A DNA stretch of 15,889 nt from Bacillota bacterium (GCA_017577485.1 PKRI01000042.1:1-15889); one strand, 5' to 3'; positions 6,986 through 15,199 are shown, numbered from the stretch's first letter. The notes: generated by a model not told the origin, from the sequence alone. Numbers and translations are program-made.

Positions 6986-8767
6986 TCACCGCCCGGCCAG
7001 GGCCTGCTCCAGGGCCTCCAGCATGGGCTCCAGGCCGGGGCGGGCGGGGACCGCGTCCACCGGCAGGCCCGCCCGGCGGGCGTCGGCGGCGGTGTTGGGA
7101 CCGATGCAGGCCACCAGCGGGCGCCGCCCGCCGCCCAGGGATTCCAGGCCGGCGCCGGTCTCGGCCAGCACCGCCGCCAGCTCCTCGGCAGCCGAGGCGC
7201 TGGTGATGACCACGGCATCCAGCGGGCCCTGAGCCGCGGCCGCCGCCAGCCGCCGGGCGGCGTCGGGCGCCTGCACCGTGTCATAAGCGGGCACCTCGTG
7301 GACCACCAGCCCGGCGTCCCGCAGCGCCCGGGGCAGGTGGTCGGGGGCCCTGGCGCTGCGGGGCAGCAGCACCCGCGATCCCGCACCGGCGGCAGCGGGC
7401 AGTTCCGCCGCCAGGCCCTGCCAGCGGGCCTCAGCGGGAATCAGGTCCACGGGGATCCCGGCCGCCTGCAGCGGTTCAGCGGTACCTTGCCCCACCGCCG
7501 CCACCCGCACGCGGCCCACAGGCCAGGCCAGGCCCAGGGCCCGCAGCCGCTCCAGCACCGCCGTCACCGCGTTGCGGCTGGTGAACGCCGCCCAGTCGCA
7601 GGTCTCCAGGAGCCGCAGCGCCTGGTCCAGGCGGTCGCGAGCCGAGGGATCGGCGAGCGGCACCACGGCGATCAGCGGGACGACCACCGGCACGCCCCCG
7701 CGGCGGCGGATCTCGGCGGCCAACCCTTCGGCATCGTGCTCGGGTCGGGGGATCAGGACGCGGCACCCCTCCATGGGGCGCCCCTCCCGTGCGCCGGCGG
7801 CGCCGCCGCCGGGAAGCATGGCCCGGGCGGCACGGCAGCCCAGATCTTCGGGCAGGCGGGCCGGCCCGGTCCAGCGCCGGTGGGCCGGCGCCGCCCCCGC
7901 GTAGTAGGCCAGCAGTTCCATCGTGTCGCCGTCCACCCGGGCGGCGGCGCCGATGGGCACCGCGCACGATGCGCCCATGCCGGCCAGGAACGCGCGCTCC
8001 GCCCGGACCGCCAGCGACGTGGCCGGGTCGTCCAGCAGCCGGGCCAGGGCCAGCGCGGCCTCGTCGCCGGCGCGGACCTGCAGCGCCAGGGCCCCCTGGC
8101 CGGGCGCCGGCACAAACCGCTCCAGCGGCAGCGGCCAGGCGCACAGCTCCTCGAAACCCGCCAGCGGCAGCGGCCCGGCCGGCAGGGAGGGGCTTTCGGG
8201 CAGCATCCCCAGGCGCGCCAGGCCCGCCGCGGCCAGCACGGCGCCGTCCAGATCGCCCCCGGCCACGCGGCCCAGCCGGGTGTCCACGTTGCCGCGGAGG
8301 CTTACAACCTGCAGGTCGGGCCTCCAGGCCGCCAGCTGGGCGCGGCGCCGCACGCTGGACGTGCCGATCCGGGCGCCCTGGGGCAGCGCCGGGAGACGGG
8401 TGACGGGGTCCAGGGGACAGGTCCTGCGGCAGACCAGTACATCGTGGACCCACGCCCGCGGGGGAAAGGCGGCGATGACCAGGTCGCCGGGACCCGTGGT
8501 GGGCACGTCCTTGGCGCTGTGGACCACCACGTCCACGCGGCCGTCCAGCAGCGCCCGCTCCAGTTCCTTGACGAAGACCCCCGGCGTTTCGAACTGGGAC
8601 AGGTCGCGGGTGCGGTCGGCATCGCCGGTGGTGCGGATGACGACCGTCTCGAAGCGGTCCTGGGGACGCGCCTGCTGCAGGCGGTCGATGACCCACCGGG
8701 TCTGAGCCAGGGCCAGCCGGCTGCCGCGGGTGCCCACCCGCCACGTGCGGGCGGCCACCGTCCTCAC
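6986..8767 (-). CDS. hemC/hemD: Fused porphobilinogen deaminase (HemC) - uroporphyrinogen-III synthase (HemD)
   Basis: One 593-aa cytoplasmic protein carries two successive haem/sirohaem/cobalamin pathway steps: four porphobilinogen to hydroxymethylbilane, then cyclisation to uroporphyrinogen III. HemC part (about 1-325): VGTRGSRLALAQT near the N-terminus, catalytic Asp87 in HSAKDVPT, GTSSVRRRAQL at 135-145, and Cys268 in GMGASCAVP, the attachment site of the dipyrromethane cofactor. HemD part (332-593): MEGCRVLIPRPEHDAEGLA, FTSRNAV, AVGQGTAEPL, ITSASAAEEL and CIGPNTA, the weakly conserved family pattern. The GTG start at 8767 overlaps the hemA stop in GTGA, implying translational coupling. 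The frame is open across the junction, so the fusion looks genuine, but an SD and ATG at the start of the HemD part could also yield free HemD. Confidence 0.93.
   Translation of the reverse strand: MRTVAARTWRVGTRGSRLALAQTRWVIDRLQQARPQDRFETVVIRTTGDADRTRDLSQFETPGVFVKELERALLDGRVDVVVHSAKDVPTTGPGDLVIAAFPPRAWVHDVLVCRRTCPLDPVTRLPALPQGARIGTSSVRRRAQLAAWRPDLQVVSLRGNVDTRLGRVAGGDLDGAVLAAAGLARLGMLPESPSLPAGPLPLAGFEELCAWPLPLERFVPAPGQGALALQVRAGDEAALALARLLDDPATSLAVRAERAFLAGMGASCAVPIGAAARVDGDTMELLAYYAGAAPAHRRWTGPARLPEDLGCRAARAMLPGGGAAGAREGRPMEGCRVLIPRPEHDAEGLAAEIRRRGGVPVVVPLIAVVPLADPSARDRLDQALRLLETCDWAAFTSRNAVTAVLERLRALGLAWPVGRVRVAAVGQGTAEPLQAAGIPVDLIPAEARWQGLAAELPAAAGAGSRVLLPRSARAPDHLPRALRDAGLVVHEVPAYDTVQAPDAARRLAAAAAQGPLDAVVITSASAAEELAAVLAETGAGLESLGGGRRPLVACIGPNTAADARRAGLPVDAVPARPGLEPMLEALEQALAGR
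7772..7788 (-). promoter_or_regulatory. Internal ribosome-binding site and ATG at the HemC/HemD junction
   Basis: On the - strand GGGAGGGG (7788 down to 7781) is followed after six bases by ATG (7774-7772), in frame with the fusion and encoding MEGCRVLI, exactly where a free-standing HemD would begin. It may allow a separate 262-aa HemD product, or be a relic of the unfused gene. Confidence 0.5.
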
Positions 8768-10068
8768 CTGCCCAGCGGCCCGGTGCCGCCCTCGGCCGGC
8801 CCTGAGCCGAACCCCGGCAGGTTGAACAGGTCGCCCAGGGCCCGGACGTACAGTTCGGCGGCGCCGCCGCCGGCATAGCGCCGCAGGCGGGCGGTGGGCT
8901 CGTTGAGGATCCGGTTGACGATGGACAGCGTGGCCGCCTCCACCAGGCGCCGCTCCCGCGGGCCCAGTTCCGGCAGCCTCGACAGCAGCCGCTCCACTTC
9001 CTCCCGCCGGATCTCCTCGGCGAATCCCCGCAGCGAGCGGATCAGCGGGATGACGTAAAGCTCCTCCAGCCAGCGGCTGAAGGCCGCCACCTCGTCCTGG
9101 ATCATGCCCTCGACCCGCGGGACCTCCTGCTGCCGTTGCCGCAGGTTCTCGTCCACCACCGCCTGCAGGTCGTCGATGTCGTACAGGCGGACGCCCGGCA
9201 CCCGGCCGGCCTCGGGGTCGACGTTGCGGGGCACGGAGATGTCGATCAGCACCAGCGGCGAGGCGCGCCCGGCGGCGGCCTCGGCGGCGTCGGCGGCGGT
9301 CAGCACGTAGCCCGGCGCCGCCGTGGAAACGATGGCGATGTCGGCACCGCGCAGGACCCGAGGCAGGTCCGCCATGGGCACGGCGGTGCCCCCGAAACGC
9401 CGCGCCAGGGCCTCCGCCCGCTGCGGCGTTCGGTTGGCCACCACCACCGCGGCACCCTGGCCGTGCAGGATCTCGGCGGCCAGTTCCGCCATGTCGCCGG
9501 CGCCCACCACCAGCACCGCGCGGCCGGCCAGGTCGCCCAGCAGCCGCCGGGCCAGGTCCACCGCCGCCGAACTGATGGACGCGGCGTGCCGGCTCAGCCC
9601 CGTCTCGGTATGGGCGCGCTTGGCCAGCCGCAGGGACCGCTGGAAAAGCTCGTGCAGCACCGTGCCCACGGTCCCGTCCCGCTGGGCCGCCTGGTAGGCC
9701 TCCCGCACCTGGGCGAGGATCTGCGTCTCACCCAGCACCATGGAGTCCAGGCCGCAGGCCACCCGGAACAGGTGACGGGCCGCCTGGTGGTGATGGAAGG
9801 TGTACAGGTAGGCCAGCAGGCCCTCGCCGGGCATGTCGGCCCGCCGGGCCAGCAGGTCCACCAGGCTCTCCATGGCCTCGTGGAACCGCGAAACCACCGC
9901 GTAGACCTCAAGCCGGTTGCATGTGGAGAGCACCGCGTGCTCCTCCACCGGCGGCAGCCCGCCCACGGCCCGCACAAAGGCCTCGCGGGCATCGGCGGTC
10001 AGGGCCAGGCGTTCCCGCACCTCCACCGGCGCGGTGCGGTGATTCATGCCGATGACGACCAGGTGCAC
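8764..10068 (-). CDS. hemA: Glutamyl-tRNA reductase (C5 pathway, haem biosynthesis)
   Basis: NADPH-dependent reduction of glutamyl-tRNA(Glu) to glutamate-1-semialdehyde, the first committed step of tetrapyrrole synthesis in organisms using the C5 route. The protein is 434 aa, a normal length. Seen: GMNHRTAPVEVRE near the N-terminus; catalytic Cys50 in LSTCNRLEVY; His99 in the position of the catalytic-domain histidine (ARHLFRVACGLDSM); LGETQILAQV; the NADPH-binding VLVVGAGDMAELAA at about 185-198 with ANRTPQRAEALA; IDISVPRNVDP; and a C-terminal dimerisation helix region. The start is GTG at 10068, seven bases past the sucD stop; its SD is weak, suggesting coupling to sucD. The stop overlaps the hemC start. 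Next-step hemL and hemB are not in the window. Confidence 0.97.
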   Translation of the reverse strand: MHLVVIGMNHRTAPVEVRERLALTADAREAFVRAVGGLPPVEEHAVLSTCNRLEVYAVVSRFHEAMESLVDLLARRADMPGEGLLAYLYTFHHHQAARHLFRVACGLDSMVLGETQILAQVREAYQAAQRDGTVGTVLHELFQRSLRLAKRAHTETGLSRHAASISSAAVDLARRLLGDLAGRAVLVVGAGDMAELAAEILHGQGAAVVVANRTPQRAEALARRFGGTAVPMADLPRVLRGADIAIVSTAAPGYVLTAADAAEAAAGRASPLVLIDISVPRNVDPEAGRVPGVRLYDIDDLQAVVDENLRQRQQEVPRVEGMIQDEVAAFSRWLEELYVIPLIRSLRGFAEEIRREEVERLLSRLPELGPRERRLVEAATLSIVNRILNEPTARLRRYAGGGAAELYVRALGDLFNLPGFGSGPAEGGTGPLGR

Positions 10069-10074
10069 CGCACG

Positions 10075-10944
10075 TCAGCCGCCCAGGACCTGCTTGACCA
10101 GGTCCGGCACTTCCCAGGGCATGGAGGCCACTTTGGCGCCGCCGGCCTCCAGCGCCTTGACCTTGCTCTCGTAGGTACCCCGGCCGCGCTCGATGATGGC
10201 GCCGGCATGGCCCATGCGCTTGCCGGGAGGCGCCTGCTTGCCGGCCAGGTACGCCACCACCGGCTTGCTCATCCCCTTGATGAACTCGGCGGCCTCTTCC
10301 TCGGCGGTGCCGCCGATCTCGCCCACCAGGACCACCGCCCGGGTCTCGGGATCCTGCTCGAACTGCTCCAGGATGTCGATGAAGGACAGGCCCACCACCC
10401 GGTCGCCGCCCATGCCCACCACCGTGCTCTGGCCCAGGCCGGCGTTGCTCAGCGCCGCAGCGATCTCGTAGGACAGGGTGCCGCTGCGGGCTACGATGCC
10501 CACAGGACCGGGCTTGTAAATGTGGTTGGGCATGATGCCGATCTTGCTCTTACCCGGCGAGATGACGCCGAAGGTGTTGGGCCCCACCAGCGTGGCGCCC
10601 CGGGACCGGGCGAAGGCCGTCATCTTCATGGCGTCGTGCAGCGGGATGTGCTCGGTGATGGCCACCACCAGCTTGATCCCGGCGTCGATGGCCTCGAAGG
10701 CGGCGTCACAGGCGAAGGGCGCCGGCACGAACAGGATGGCGGCGTTGGCGCCGTGGCGCTCCACCGCCTTCTCAACGGTGTCGTAGACCGGCACGCCGTG
10801 GACCTCCTGGCCCTCGCGGCCCGGCGAAACGCCCGCCACGATGCGCGTGCCGAAGGCCTGCATCTGCTGGGTGTGGAACCGGCCCTGGTTGCCGGTGATG
10901 CCCTGCACCAGCACCCGGGTCTTCTCGTCGATGAGGATGGCCAC
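10075..10944 (-). CDS. sucD: Succinate-CoA ligase (ADP-forming) alpha subunit, with variant active-site motifs
   Basis: CoA-binding, phosphohistidine-bearing subunit (289 aa) pairing with SucC: succinyl-CoA + ADP/GDP + phosphate to succinate + CoA + ATP/GTP. Seen: VQGITGNQGRFHTQQM at 13-28, the CoA-domain start; VPAPFACDA; CITEHIP-like AITEHIP at 95-101; SGTLSYE at 154-160; GEIGGTAEEEAAEF; and GKRMGHAGAI with His246, the phosphorylated histidine, at the same number as in E. coli. Odd: the usual GPNCPG reads GPNTFG (121-126) and the usual GGDPxxG reads GGDRVVG (179-185), so a related acid-CoA ligase activity (for example malate-CoA) cannot be ruled out. GTG start; three bases separate it from sucC, and SD GGGAGGG lies in the end of sucC. 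hemA follows closely. Confidence 0.93.
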   Translation of the reverse strand: MAILIDEKTRVLVQGITGNQGRFHTQQMQAFGTRIVAGVSPGREGQEVHGVPVYDTVEKAVERHGANAAILFVPAPFACDAAFEAIDAGIKLVVAITEHIPLHDAMKMTAFARSRGATLVGPNTFGVISPGKSKIGIMPNHIYKPGPVGIVARSGTLSYEIAAALSNAGLGQSTVVGMGGDRVVGLSFIDILEQFEQDPETRAVVLVGEIGGTAEEEAAEFIKGMSKPVVAYLAGKQAPPGKRMGHAGAIIERGRGTYESKVKALEAGGAKVASMPWEVPDLVKQVLGG

Positions 10945-10947
10945 GGC

Positions 10948-12060
10948 TCAGCGCCCTCCCTTCGCCAGCTCGACGACCTTGGCCGCCGCCTCGTCCATGG
11001 AGCGGTAGGCCTGGATCCCGGCCTCCTGCAGCATGCGCACGCCCTCTTCCTCGTTGGTGCCCACCAGGCGCACCACCAGGGGAACAGGGATGCCCTGCCG
11101 CTCCTTGACCGTCAGGATGGCCCGGGCCACGTCGTCGCAGCGGGTGATGCCGCCGAAGATGTTGATCAGGATGGCCTTGGGGTTGGTGGAAACCAGCACG
11201 CCGATGGCCTGGGCCATGGGCTCGGCGGCCGCGCCGCCGCCGGCGTCCAGGAAGTTCATGGCCCGGCCGCCGTAGGCCGCCAGGGCGTCGATGGTGGCCA
11301 TGGTGATGCCGGCGCCGTTGGCCATCACGGCGATGTCGCCGTCCAGTTCCACGTAGGAGAGGCCGATCTCCCGCACCCGCTGCTCCAGCGGCGTGGCCTC
11401 GCTGACCCTGGGCAGGTCCTCGTGGCGGAACAGGGCGTCGTCGTCCACGTTGAAGCGCCCGTCGGCGGCGATGAGCCGGTCGCCGGAGATGACCAGGGGG
11501 TTGATCTCCACCAGTTCGGCGTCGTAGCGGCGGAACAGGTCATAGAGGGTGACCAGGATGTCGGTGAACTGCCGCGCCAGGCCGGCGGGCAGTTCCAGCC
11601 GCGAGGCCACGGCGCGGGCGGCGTAGGGGTAGAGGCCCCAGGTAATGTCCACGTGGCGGCGGACGATGTCCCGCTCGGGGACCTCCTCGATGTTGACGCC
11701 GCCGTGGCGGCTGGCCATGATCAGGGGCCGCCGGGTCGCCGCGTCCACGGTGACGCTGACGTAAAGCTCACCGTCGATCTTGAGCTTCTCTTCCACCAGG
11801 ACCTGCTCGACCCTGTAGCCCTGGATCTCGCTGCCCAGCAGTTCGGCCGCCCGGGCCCGGGCCTCGTCGGGCGTGTCGGCGAACTTGATGCCGCCCGCCT
11901 TACCCCGGCCGCCGGCCAGCACCTGGGACTTGATGGCCACAGGACCGATCTCCGCTGCGGCGGCGGCCGCCTCGTCGGGGGTCCGGGCCACCCGGCCGCG
12001 GGGCACCGGCAGGCCCGCTGCGCGGAAGATGTCCTTGGCCATGAACTCGAACATCTTCAT
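10948..12060 (-). CDS. sucC: Succinate-CoA ligase (ADP-forming) beta subunit
   Basis: ATP-grasp nucleotide-binding subunit of the acid-CoA ligase, 370 aa (E. coli SucC is a little longer). Seen: MKMFEFMAKDIFRAAGLPVP at the N-terminus, typical of the family; Lys44 and GGRGKAGG (50-57) for ATP binding; VEEKLKIDGELYVS; the metal-site EINPL (185-189); ANGAGITMAT (247-256); NFLDAGGGA; NIFGGITRCD (300-309); and VVRLVGTNEEEG near the C-terminus. Some positions differ from common SucC, for instance SRHGGVNIEEV instead of S-x-EGG. The start is ATG at 12060 with AGAGGGG upstream. It sits between mdh (25-base gap) and sucD (three-base gap), so the complex and a TCA partner are co-expressed. Confidence 0.94.
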   Translation of the reverse strand: MKMFEFMAKDIFRAAGLPVPRGRVARTPDEAAAAAAEIGPVAIKSQVLAGGRGKAGGIKFADTPDEARARAAELLGSEIQGYRVEQVLVEEKLKIDGELYVSVTVDAATRRPLIMASRHGGVNIEEVPERDIVRRHVDITWGLYPYAARAVASRLELPAGLARQFTDILVTLYDLFRRYDAELVEINPLVISGDRLIAADGRFNVDDDALFRHEDLPRVSEATPLEQRVREIGLSYVELDGDIAVMANGAGITMATIDALAAYGGRAMNFLDAGGGAAAEPMAQAIGVLVSTNPKAILINIFGGITRCDDVARAILTVKERQGIPVPLVVRLVGTNEEEGVRMLQEAGIQAYRSMDEAAAKVVELAKGGR

Positions 12061-12085
12061 GGTCCATCCGCCCCTCTGCCCGGTG

Positions 12086-13024
12086 TCAGAGGCCGAGGGC
12101 CTCCAGTTCCTGGATCATGCCGCGGACCTCGTCGGCCGACCGCTGGAAAGCCGCGCGCTCCTCGTCGTTGAGGTCCAGTTCGATGACGCGCTCGACGCCG
12201 CTGCCGCCCAGCAGCACGGGCACGCCCATGAACAGGCCGGACAGCCCGTACTCGCCCTCCAGCAGTGCCGACACCGGCAGGATGCGCTTCTGGTCGCGCA
12301 GCACGGCCTCCACCATCTCGGCCAGCGCCCGGGCCGGGGCGTAGTAGGCGCTGCCGGTGCGCAGCAGCTGGACAATCTCGCCGCCGCCGTTGCGGGCGCG
12401 GTCCACCAGCTGCTGCAGGCGGTCGGCGGGAATCAGGTTCTCCACCGGCACGCCGCCCACGTACGTGTACCGCACCAGCGGCACCATGGTGTCGCCGTGC
12501 CCGCCCAGCACGAAGGACTGGACGTCGCGGACGGACACGCCCAGTTCCTTGGCGATGAAGTAACGGAAACGCGCCGTGTCCAGGATGCCGGACTGGCCCA
12601 TGACCCGGTGCTTGGGCAGGCCGCTGACCTTCCAGGCCACGTAGGTCATGGCGTCCAGGGGGTTGGTGAGAACGATGATGTAGGCGTCGGGGGAGTGCTT
12701 CAGCGCCTGCTCGGTGACCGTCTTGACGATGTTGGCGTTGACGTTGAGCAGGTCGGTCCGGGACATGCCCGGCTTGCGCGGCGAGCCGGCGGTGATGACG
12801 ATGACGTCCGACCCCGCCGTGTCGGCGTAGTCGGCGGTGCCCACCACGTCCACGTCAAAGCCCTCGACGGGGCTGGACTGGGCCAGGTCCAGGGCACGGC
12901 CCCTGGCGATACCCTCGTCGACGTCGATCAGCACCACGTCACCCAGGTTGGCCGCAGCACACCAGTGAGCCGTGGTCGAACCGGTCATGCCGGCGCCGAC
13001 CACCGTGATCTTCGCCCGCTTCAT
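12086..13024 (-). CDS. mdh: Malate dehydrogenase, NAD-dependent, LDH-like type
   Basis: Oxidises L-malate to oxaloacetate in the TCA cycle. The 312-aa protein has the LDH/MDH plan: Rossmann motif VVGAGMTGS (8-16); Asp34 after LI at the end of the second strand, favouring NAD; mobile-loop arginines Arg83 and Arg89 in SPRKPGMSR, where Arg rather than Gln points to malate over lactate; Asp149 and Arg152 (ILDTARFR); and catalytic His176 in GGHGDTMVP. The length and the GVPVENLIP segment suit the bacterial LDH-like malate dehydrogenase group common in Bacillota. The ATG start overlaps the ccmD stop in ATGA, so translation is probably coupled. The sucC gene follows after 25 bases. Confidence 0.96.
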   Translation of the reverse strand: MKRAKITVVGAGMTGSTTAHWCAAANLGDVVLIDVDEGIARGRALDLAQSSPVEGFDVDVVGTADYADTAGSDVIVITAGSPRKPGMSRTDLLNVNANIVKTVTEQALKHSPDAYIIVLTNPLDAMTYVAWKVSGLPKHRVMGQSGILDTARFRYFIAKELGVSVRDVQSFVLGGHGDTMVPLVRYTYVGGVPVENLIPADRLQQLVDRARNGGGEIVQLLRTGSAYYAPARALAEMVEAVLRDQKRILPVSALLEGEYGLSGLFMGVPVLLGGSGVERVIELDLNDEERAAFQRSADEVRGMIQELEALGL

Positions 13025-13161
13025 TCGACGGTCCCTCCGTCCCCAAAGTTGCCCGGCCGGCGCAGGTCGGCCTCCAACCGGGCCACCCGCGCCGCCAGGC
13101 GCAAGACGTACGCCAGCATCAGCACAAAAGCCACGGCGTAGCCGGCAAACACGTAGACCAT
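13021..13161 (-). CDS. ccmD: CcmD, small haem-exporter membrane protein
   Basis: A 46-residue protein read from ATG 13161 to TGA 13021: MVYVFAGYAVAFVLMLAYVL, then a basic stretch RLAARVARLEADLRRP and a short tail. One N-terminal membrane helix followed by a positively charged cytoplasmic helix is the CcmD pattern. CcmD is needed, with CcmC, for release of haem-loaded CcmE by CcmAB. SD AGGAGGG (13173 down to 13167) is well placed and overlaps the ccmC stop. Its stop overlaps the mdh start in ATGA. Position directly after ccmC is the classical one. The gene is short enough to escape length-filtered gene calling. Confidence 0.9.
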   Translation of the reverse strand: MVYVFAGYAVAFVLMLAYVLRLAARVARLEADLRRPGNFGDGGTVE

Positions 13162-13171
13162 GGCCGCCCTC

Positions 13172-13843
13172 CTAGTCCCCGGCCGCCCCGCGGCCGGACG
13201 CCCGCGCGCGGGCCGCGGACCGTTCCAGCCGCTCCACCCGCCAGCGCAGGGCGATCAGGAAGAGGTTGAAGAGCAGGAAGGCCGCGGCGCAGACCGCCAG
13301 GGCCTGCTGCATGGCAGGGTCCAGCGTCGTCCCGCCCCCGGCGAAGTTGGGCGGGTGGATGGAGCGCCACCACACCACCGACAGGTGCACCACCGGCACG
13401 TCCAGGAACCCGACGATGCCGAAGATGGCCGAGAAGCGGGCGCGGCGCTCCGGGTCGTCGATGGCCTGCCGCATGATCAGGTAGGCCACGTAGATGAGCC
13501 AGAGCACCAGGGTGGTGGTCAGGCGGGGATCCCAGGTCCACCACCATCCCCAGGCGGCGCGGCCCCAGAGCGACCCGGTCAGCAGCGTGATGGTGGTGAA
13601 CAGGACGCCCACTTCCGCCGCGGCATGGGCCAGGGCGTCCAGGTGGTCCCGGCGGCGCCACAGGTACAGGGCGCCGGCCGCCGCCACGATGGCGAACGAA
13701 AGATATGACGCGATGGCGGCGGGGACGTGGATGTACATGATGCGCTGGGAATGGCCCATGAACGCTTCGGTGGGCGCGGCCACCAGGGCCATATAGAGGG
13801 CCACGGGGATGGCCGGCAGGGAAGCGTAGCCCAGCAGGCGCAC
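13172..13843 (-). CDS. ccmC: CcmC, haem lyase/transporter of cytochrome c maturation system I
   Basis: Integral membrane protein that binds haem through a tryptophan-rich WWD domain and two external histidines and loads it onto CcmE. Seen (numbering from this start): His39 in MYIHVPAA, the WWD segment WGRAAWGWWWTWDPRLT (93-109), and His153 in VPVVHLSVVWW. Six hydrophobic segments are recognisable over 223 aa, close to the usual size. Start choice: GTG 13849 overlaps the ccmB stop in GTGA but is only one base after GGAGG; GTG 13843 has seven-base spacing and is preferred. Either way the genes are translationally linked. The stop lies in the SD of ccmD. Confidence 0.95.
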   Translation of the reverse strand: MRLLGYASLPAIPVALYMALVAAPTEAFMGHSQRIMYIHVPAAIASYLSFAIVAAAGALYLWRRRDHLDALAHAAAEVGVLFTTITLLTGSLWGRAAWGWWWTWDPRLTTTLVLWLIYVAYLIMRQAIDDPERRARFSAIFGIVGFLDVPVVHLSVVWWRSIHPPNFAGGGTTLDPAMQQALAVCAAAFLLFNLFLIALRWRVERLERSAARARASGRGAAGD

Positions 13844-13845
13844 CG

Positions 13846-14529
13846 TCACACCTCCGCCACGTAGTCGAAGAGGACAAGGGCTGCCACGAAAAACACGATA
13901 TCATACCCCACCAGCAGCCGAAACCACCCGCCGGCCGCCGACAGCGGCTCCCCCGCCAGCAGGCTCTCGCCGATGCGCACCGCCGCCATCAGCACCGGCA
14001 CCTCCAGGGGCAGCAGGAGCAGGGGCAGCAGCAGGTCGGCGCCCCTGGCGTGGACCGCCAGGGCCGACAGCAGCGTGCCGGCGGACACCAGGCCGGCCAG
14101 GCCCGCCAGCGTCGTCAGGGCCCAGGCACCCCAGGGCGGTGACGCTTCCACGTCCAGCAGCACGAAGAAGGGCGGGGTCAGCAGCGCCGCCACCAGCGCC
14201 AGCCACAGGGTGGTGACGGCCACTTTGGCGGCGTAGACGGCGCCGGCGTCGGCGGGCAGCGCGGCCACCGCTTCCAGGGTGCCCGCCTCCTTCTCGCGGG
14301 CGAAGGACCGCCCCACCGCCACCAGGGCGGCAAAAGCCAGGGCCAGCCAGTAGACGCCCGCGAAGACCGGCTCCAGGTCCACGGCCACGGGGTTCAGGGC
14401 GAAGCCGAAGATGACCAGGACCACCAGGGCGAAGGCGCCCAGGGCGGTGACCGTCTCGCGGCCCCGGAGTTCGGCGGTGATCTCGCGGGCCATGACGGCG
14501 GCCACCACCCGCCAGAAGTGGCGGTTCAC
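13846..14529 (-). CDS. ccmB: CcmB, membrane subunit of the haem-chaperone-release ABC transporter
   Basis: Permease partner of CcmA; the CcmAB complex uses ATP to release haem-loaded CcmE from CcmCD. The 227-aa protein shows six hydrophobic segments. Family features are FAREKEAGTLEAVAALPADAGAVYAAKV (about residues 75-102, a cytoplasmic loop likely contacting CcmA), LLPLLLLPLEVPVLMAAV (about 167-184) and a C-terminal helix ending VLFDYVAEV. GTG start at 14529 with TGAGGCGGG upstream overlapping the end of ccmA; 13 bases separate the genes. Its stop overlaps the possible upstream ccmC start. Confidence 0.94.
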   Translation of the reverse strand: MNRHFWRVVAAVMAREITAELRGRETVTALGAFALVVLVIFGFALNPVAVDLEPVFAGVYWLALAFAALVAVGRSFAREKEAGTLEAVAALPADAGAVYAAKVAVTTLWLALVAALLTPPFFVLLDVEASPPWGAWALTTLAGLAGLVSAGTLLSALAVHARGADLLLPLLLLPLEVPVLMAAVRIGESLLAGEPLSAAGGWFRLLVGYDIVFFVAALVLFDYVAEV

Positions 14530-14542
14530 CGCAGGGCCCGCC

Positions 14543-15196
14543 TCACTGCAGGACCAGCCTCCCGCGCTCGAGCCGGGCGCGGCGGGCGACGGCCGCGCCG
14601 CCCGCGCCGGCGGGTTCAGGCATCGGCTCGTGGGTCGCCGCCACGGCGGCGCCGCCCTGCCGCAGGTGGGCGTCCAGCAGGTCCACGAAACGGCGGCGGC
14701 CGTCGTCGTCGAGGCCGGTCAGGGGCTCGTCCAGCAGCAGCAGCCGGGGACGGTGCAGCATGGCCCGGGCCAGGCCCAGGCGCTGGCGCATGCCCCGGGA
14801 GAAGGTGCGGACAGGCCGGTCGGCGGCGTCCTCCAGCCCCCACTCGCGCAGCGCCCGGCCAGCGGCGGCATCCACGGGGCCCTCGAGGCCGTACACGCGG
14901 GCCCAGAAGCGCAGGTTCTCCCGGGCCGTCAGTTCCGGGTAGAGGAAGGGTTCATGGGCCAGGTACCCCAGCGCCCGGCGCAGGTGGGGCCGGGACCGCT
15001 CCAGCACCGTGCCGTCGAGGACGACCCGCCCGGCATCGGCGCGGCTGGCCCCCGCCAGGATCCGCAGCAGGGTGGTCTTCCCGGCGCCGTTGGGCCCGGT
15101 GATGACCAGCAGTTGGCCGGGTTCCAGGGTGAAGGACACGCGGTCGAAGATGACGCGACCGCCGTGGCGCTTGGCGACATCTTCGACCGACAGCAT
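14543..15196 (-). CDS. ccmA: CcmA, ATPase subunit of the CcmAB transporter
   Basis: ABC-type ATPase of 217 aa, cytoplasmic. Seen: Walker A GPNGAGKTT (34-42), the Q-loop region GYLAHEPFLYPELT (77-90), signature FSRGMRQRL (132-140), Walker B LLLLDEP (152-158) with LTGLDDDG as D-loop, and the switch His189 in ATHEP. The signature Ser-Arg-Gly-Met-Arg-Gln and short length are typical of CcmA. Starts at ATG 15196, three bases after the ccmE stop; no strong SD is seen, consistent with coupling to ccmE. ccmB follows. The last 25 or so residues are Ala/Gly/Arg-rich and unremarkable. Confidence 0.95.
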   Translation of the reverse strand: MLSVEDVAKRHGGRVIFDRVSFTLEPGQLLVITGPNGAGKTTLLRILAGASRADAGRVVLDGTVLERSRPHLRRALGYLAHEPFLYPELTARENLRFWARVYGLEGPVDAAAGRALREWGLEDAADRPVRTFSRGMRQRLGLARAMLHRPRLLLLDEPLTGLDDDGRRRFVDLLDAHLRQGGAAVAATHEPMPEPAGAGGAAVARRARLERGRLVLQ

Positions 15197-15199
15197 GGT

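Noticed and set aside
6797..8878. Open frame of 693 codons on the + strand
   Set aside because: It is antisense to the well-supported hemC/hemD fusion and is rich in Gly, Arg, Gln and Pro with no domain pattern.
9136..12171. Very long open frame (1011 codons) on the + strand
   Set aside because: It lies opposite hemA, sucD, sucC and the end of mdh, all with clear motifs. Its translation is His/Gly/Gln-rich low-complexity sequence, as expected from the antisense of GC-rich coding DNA.
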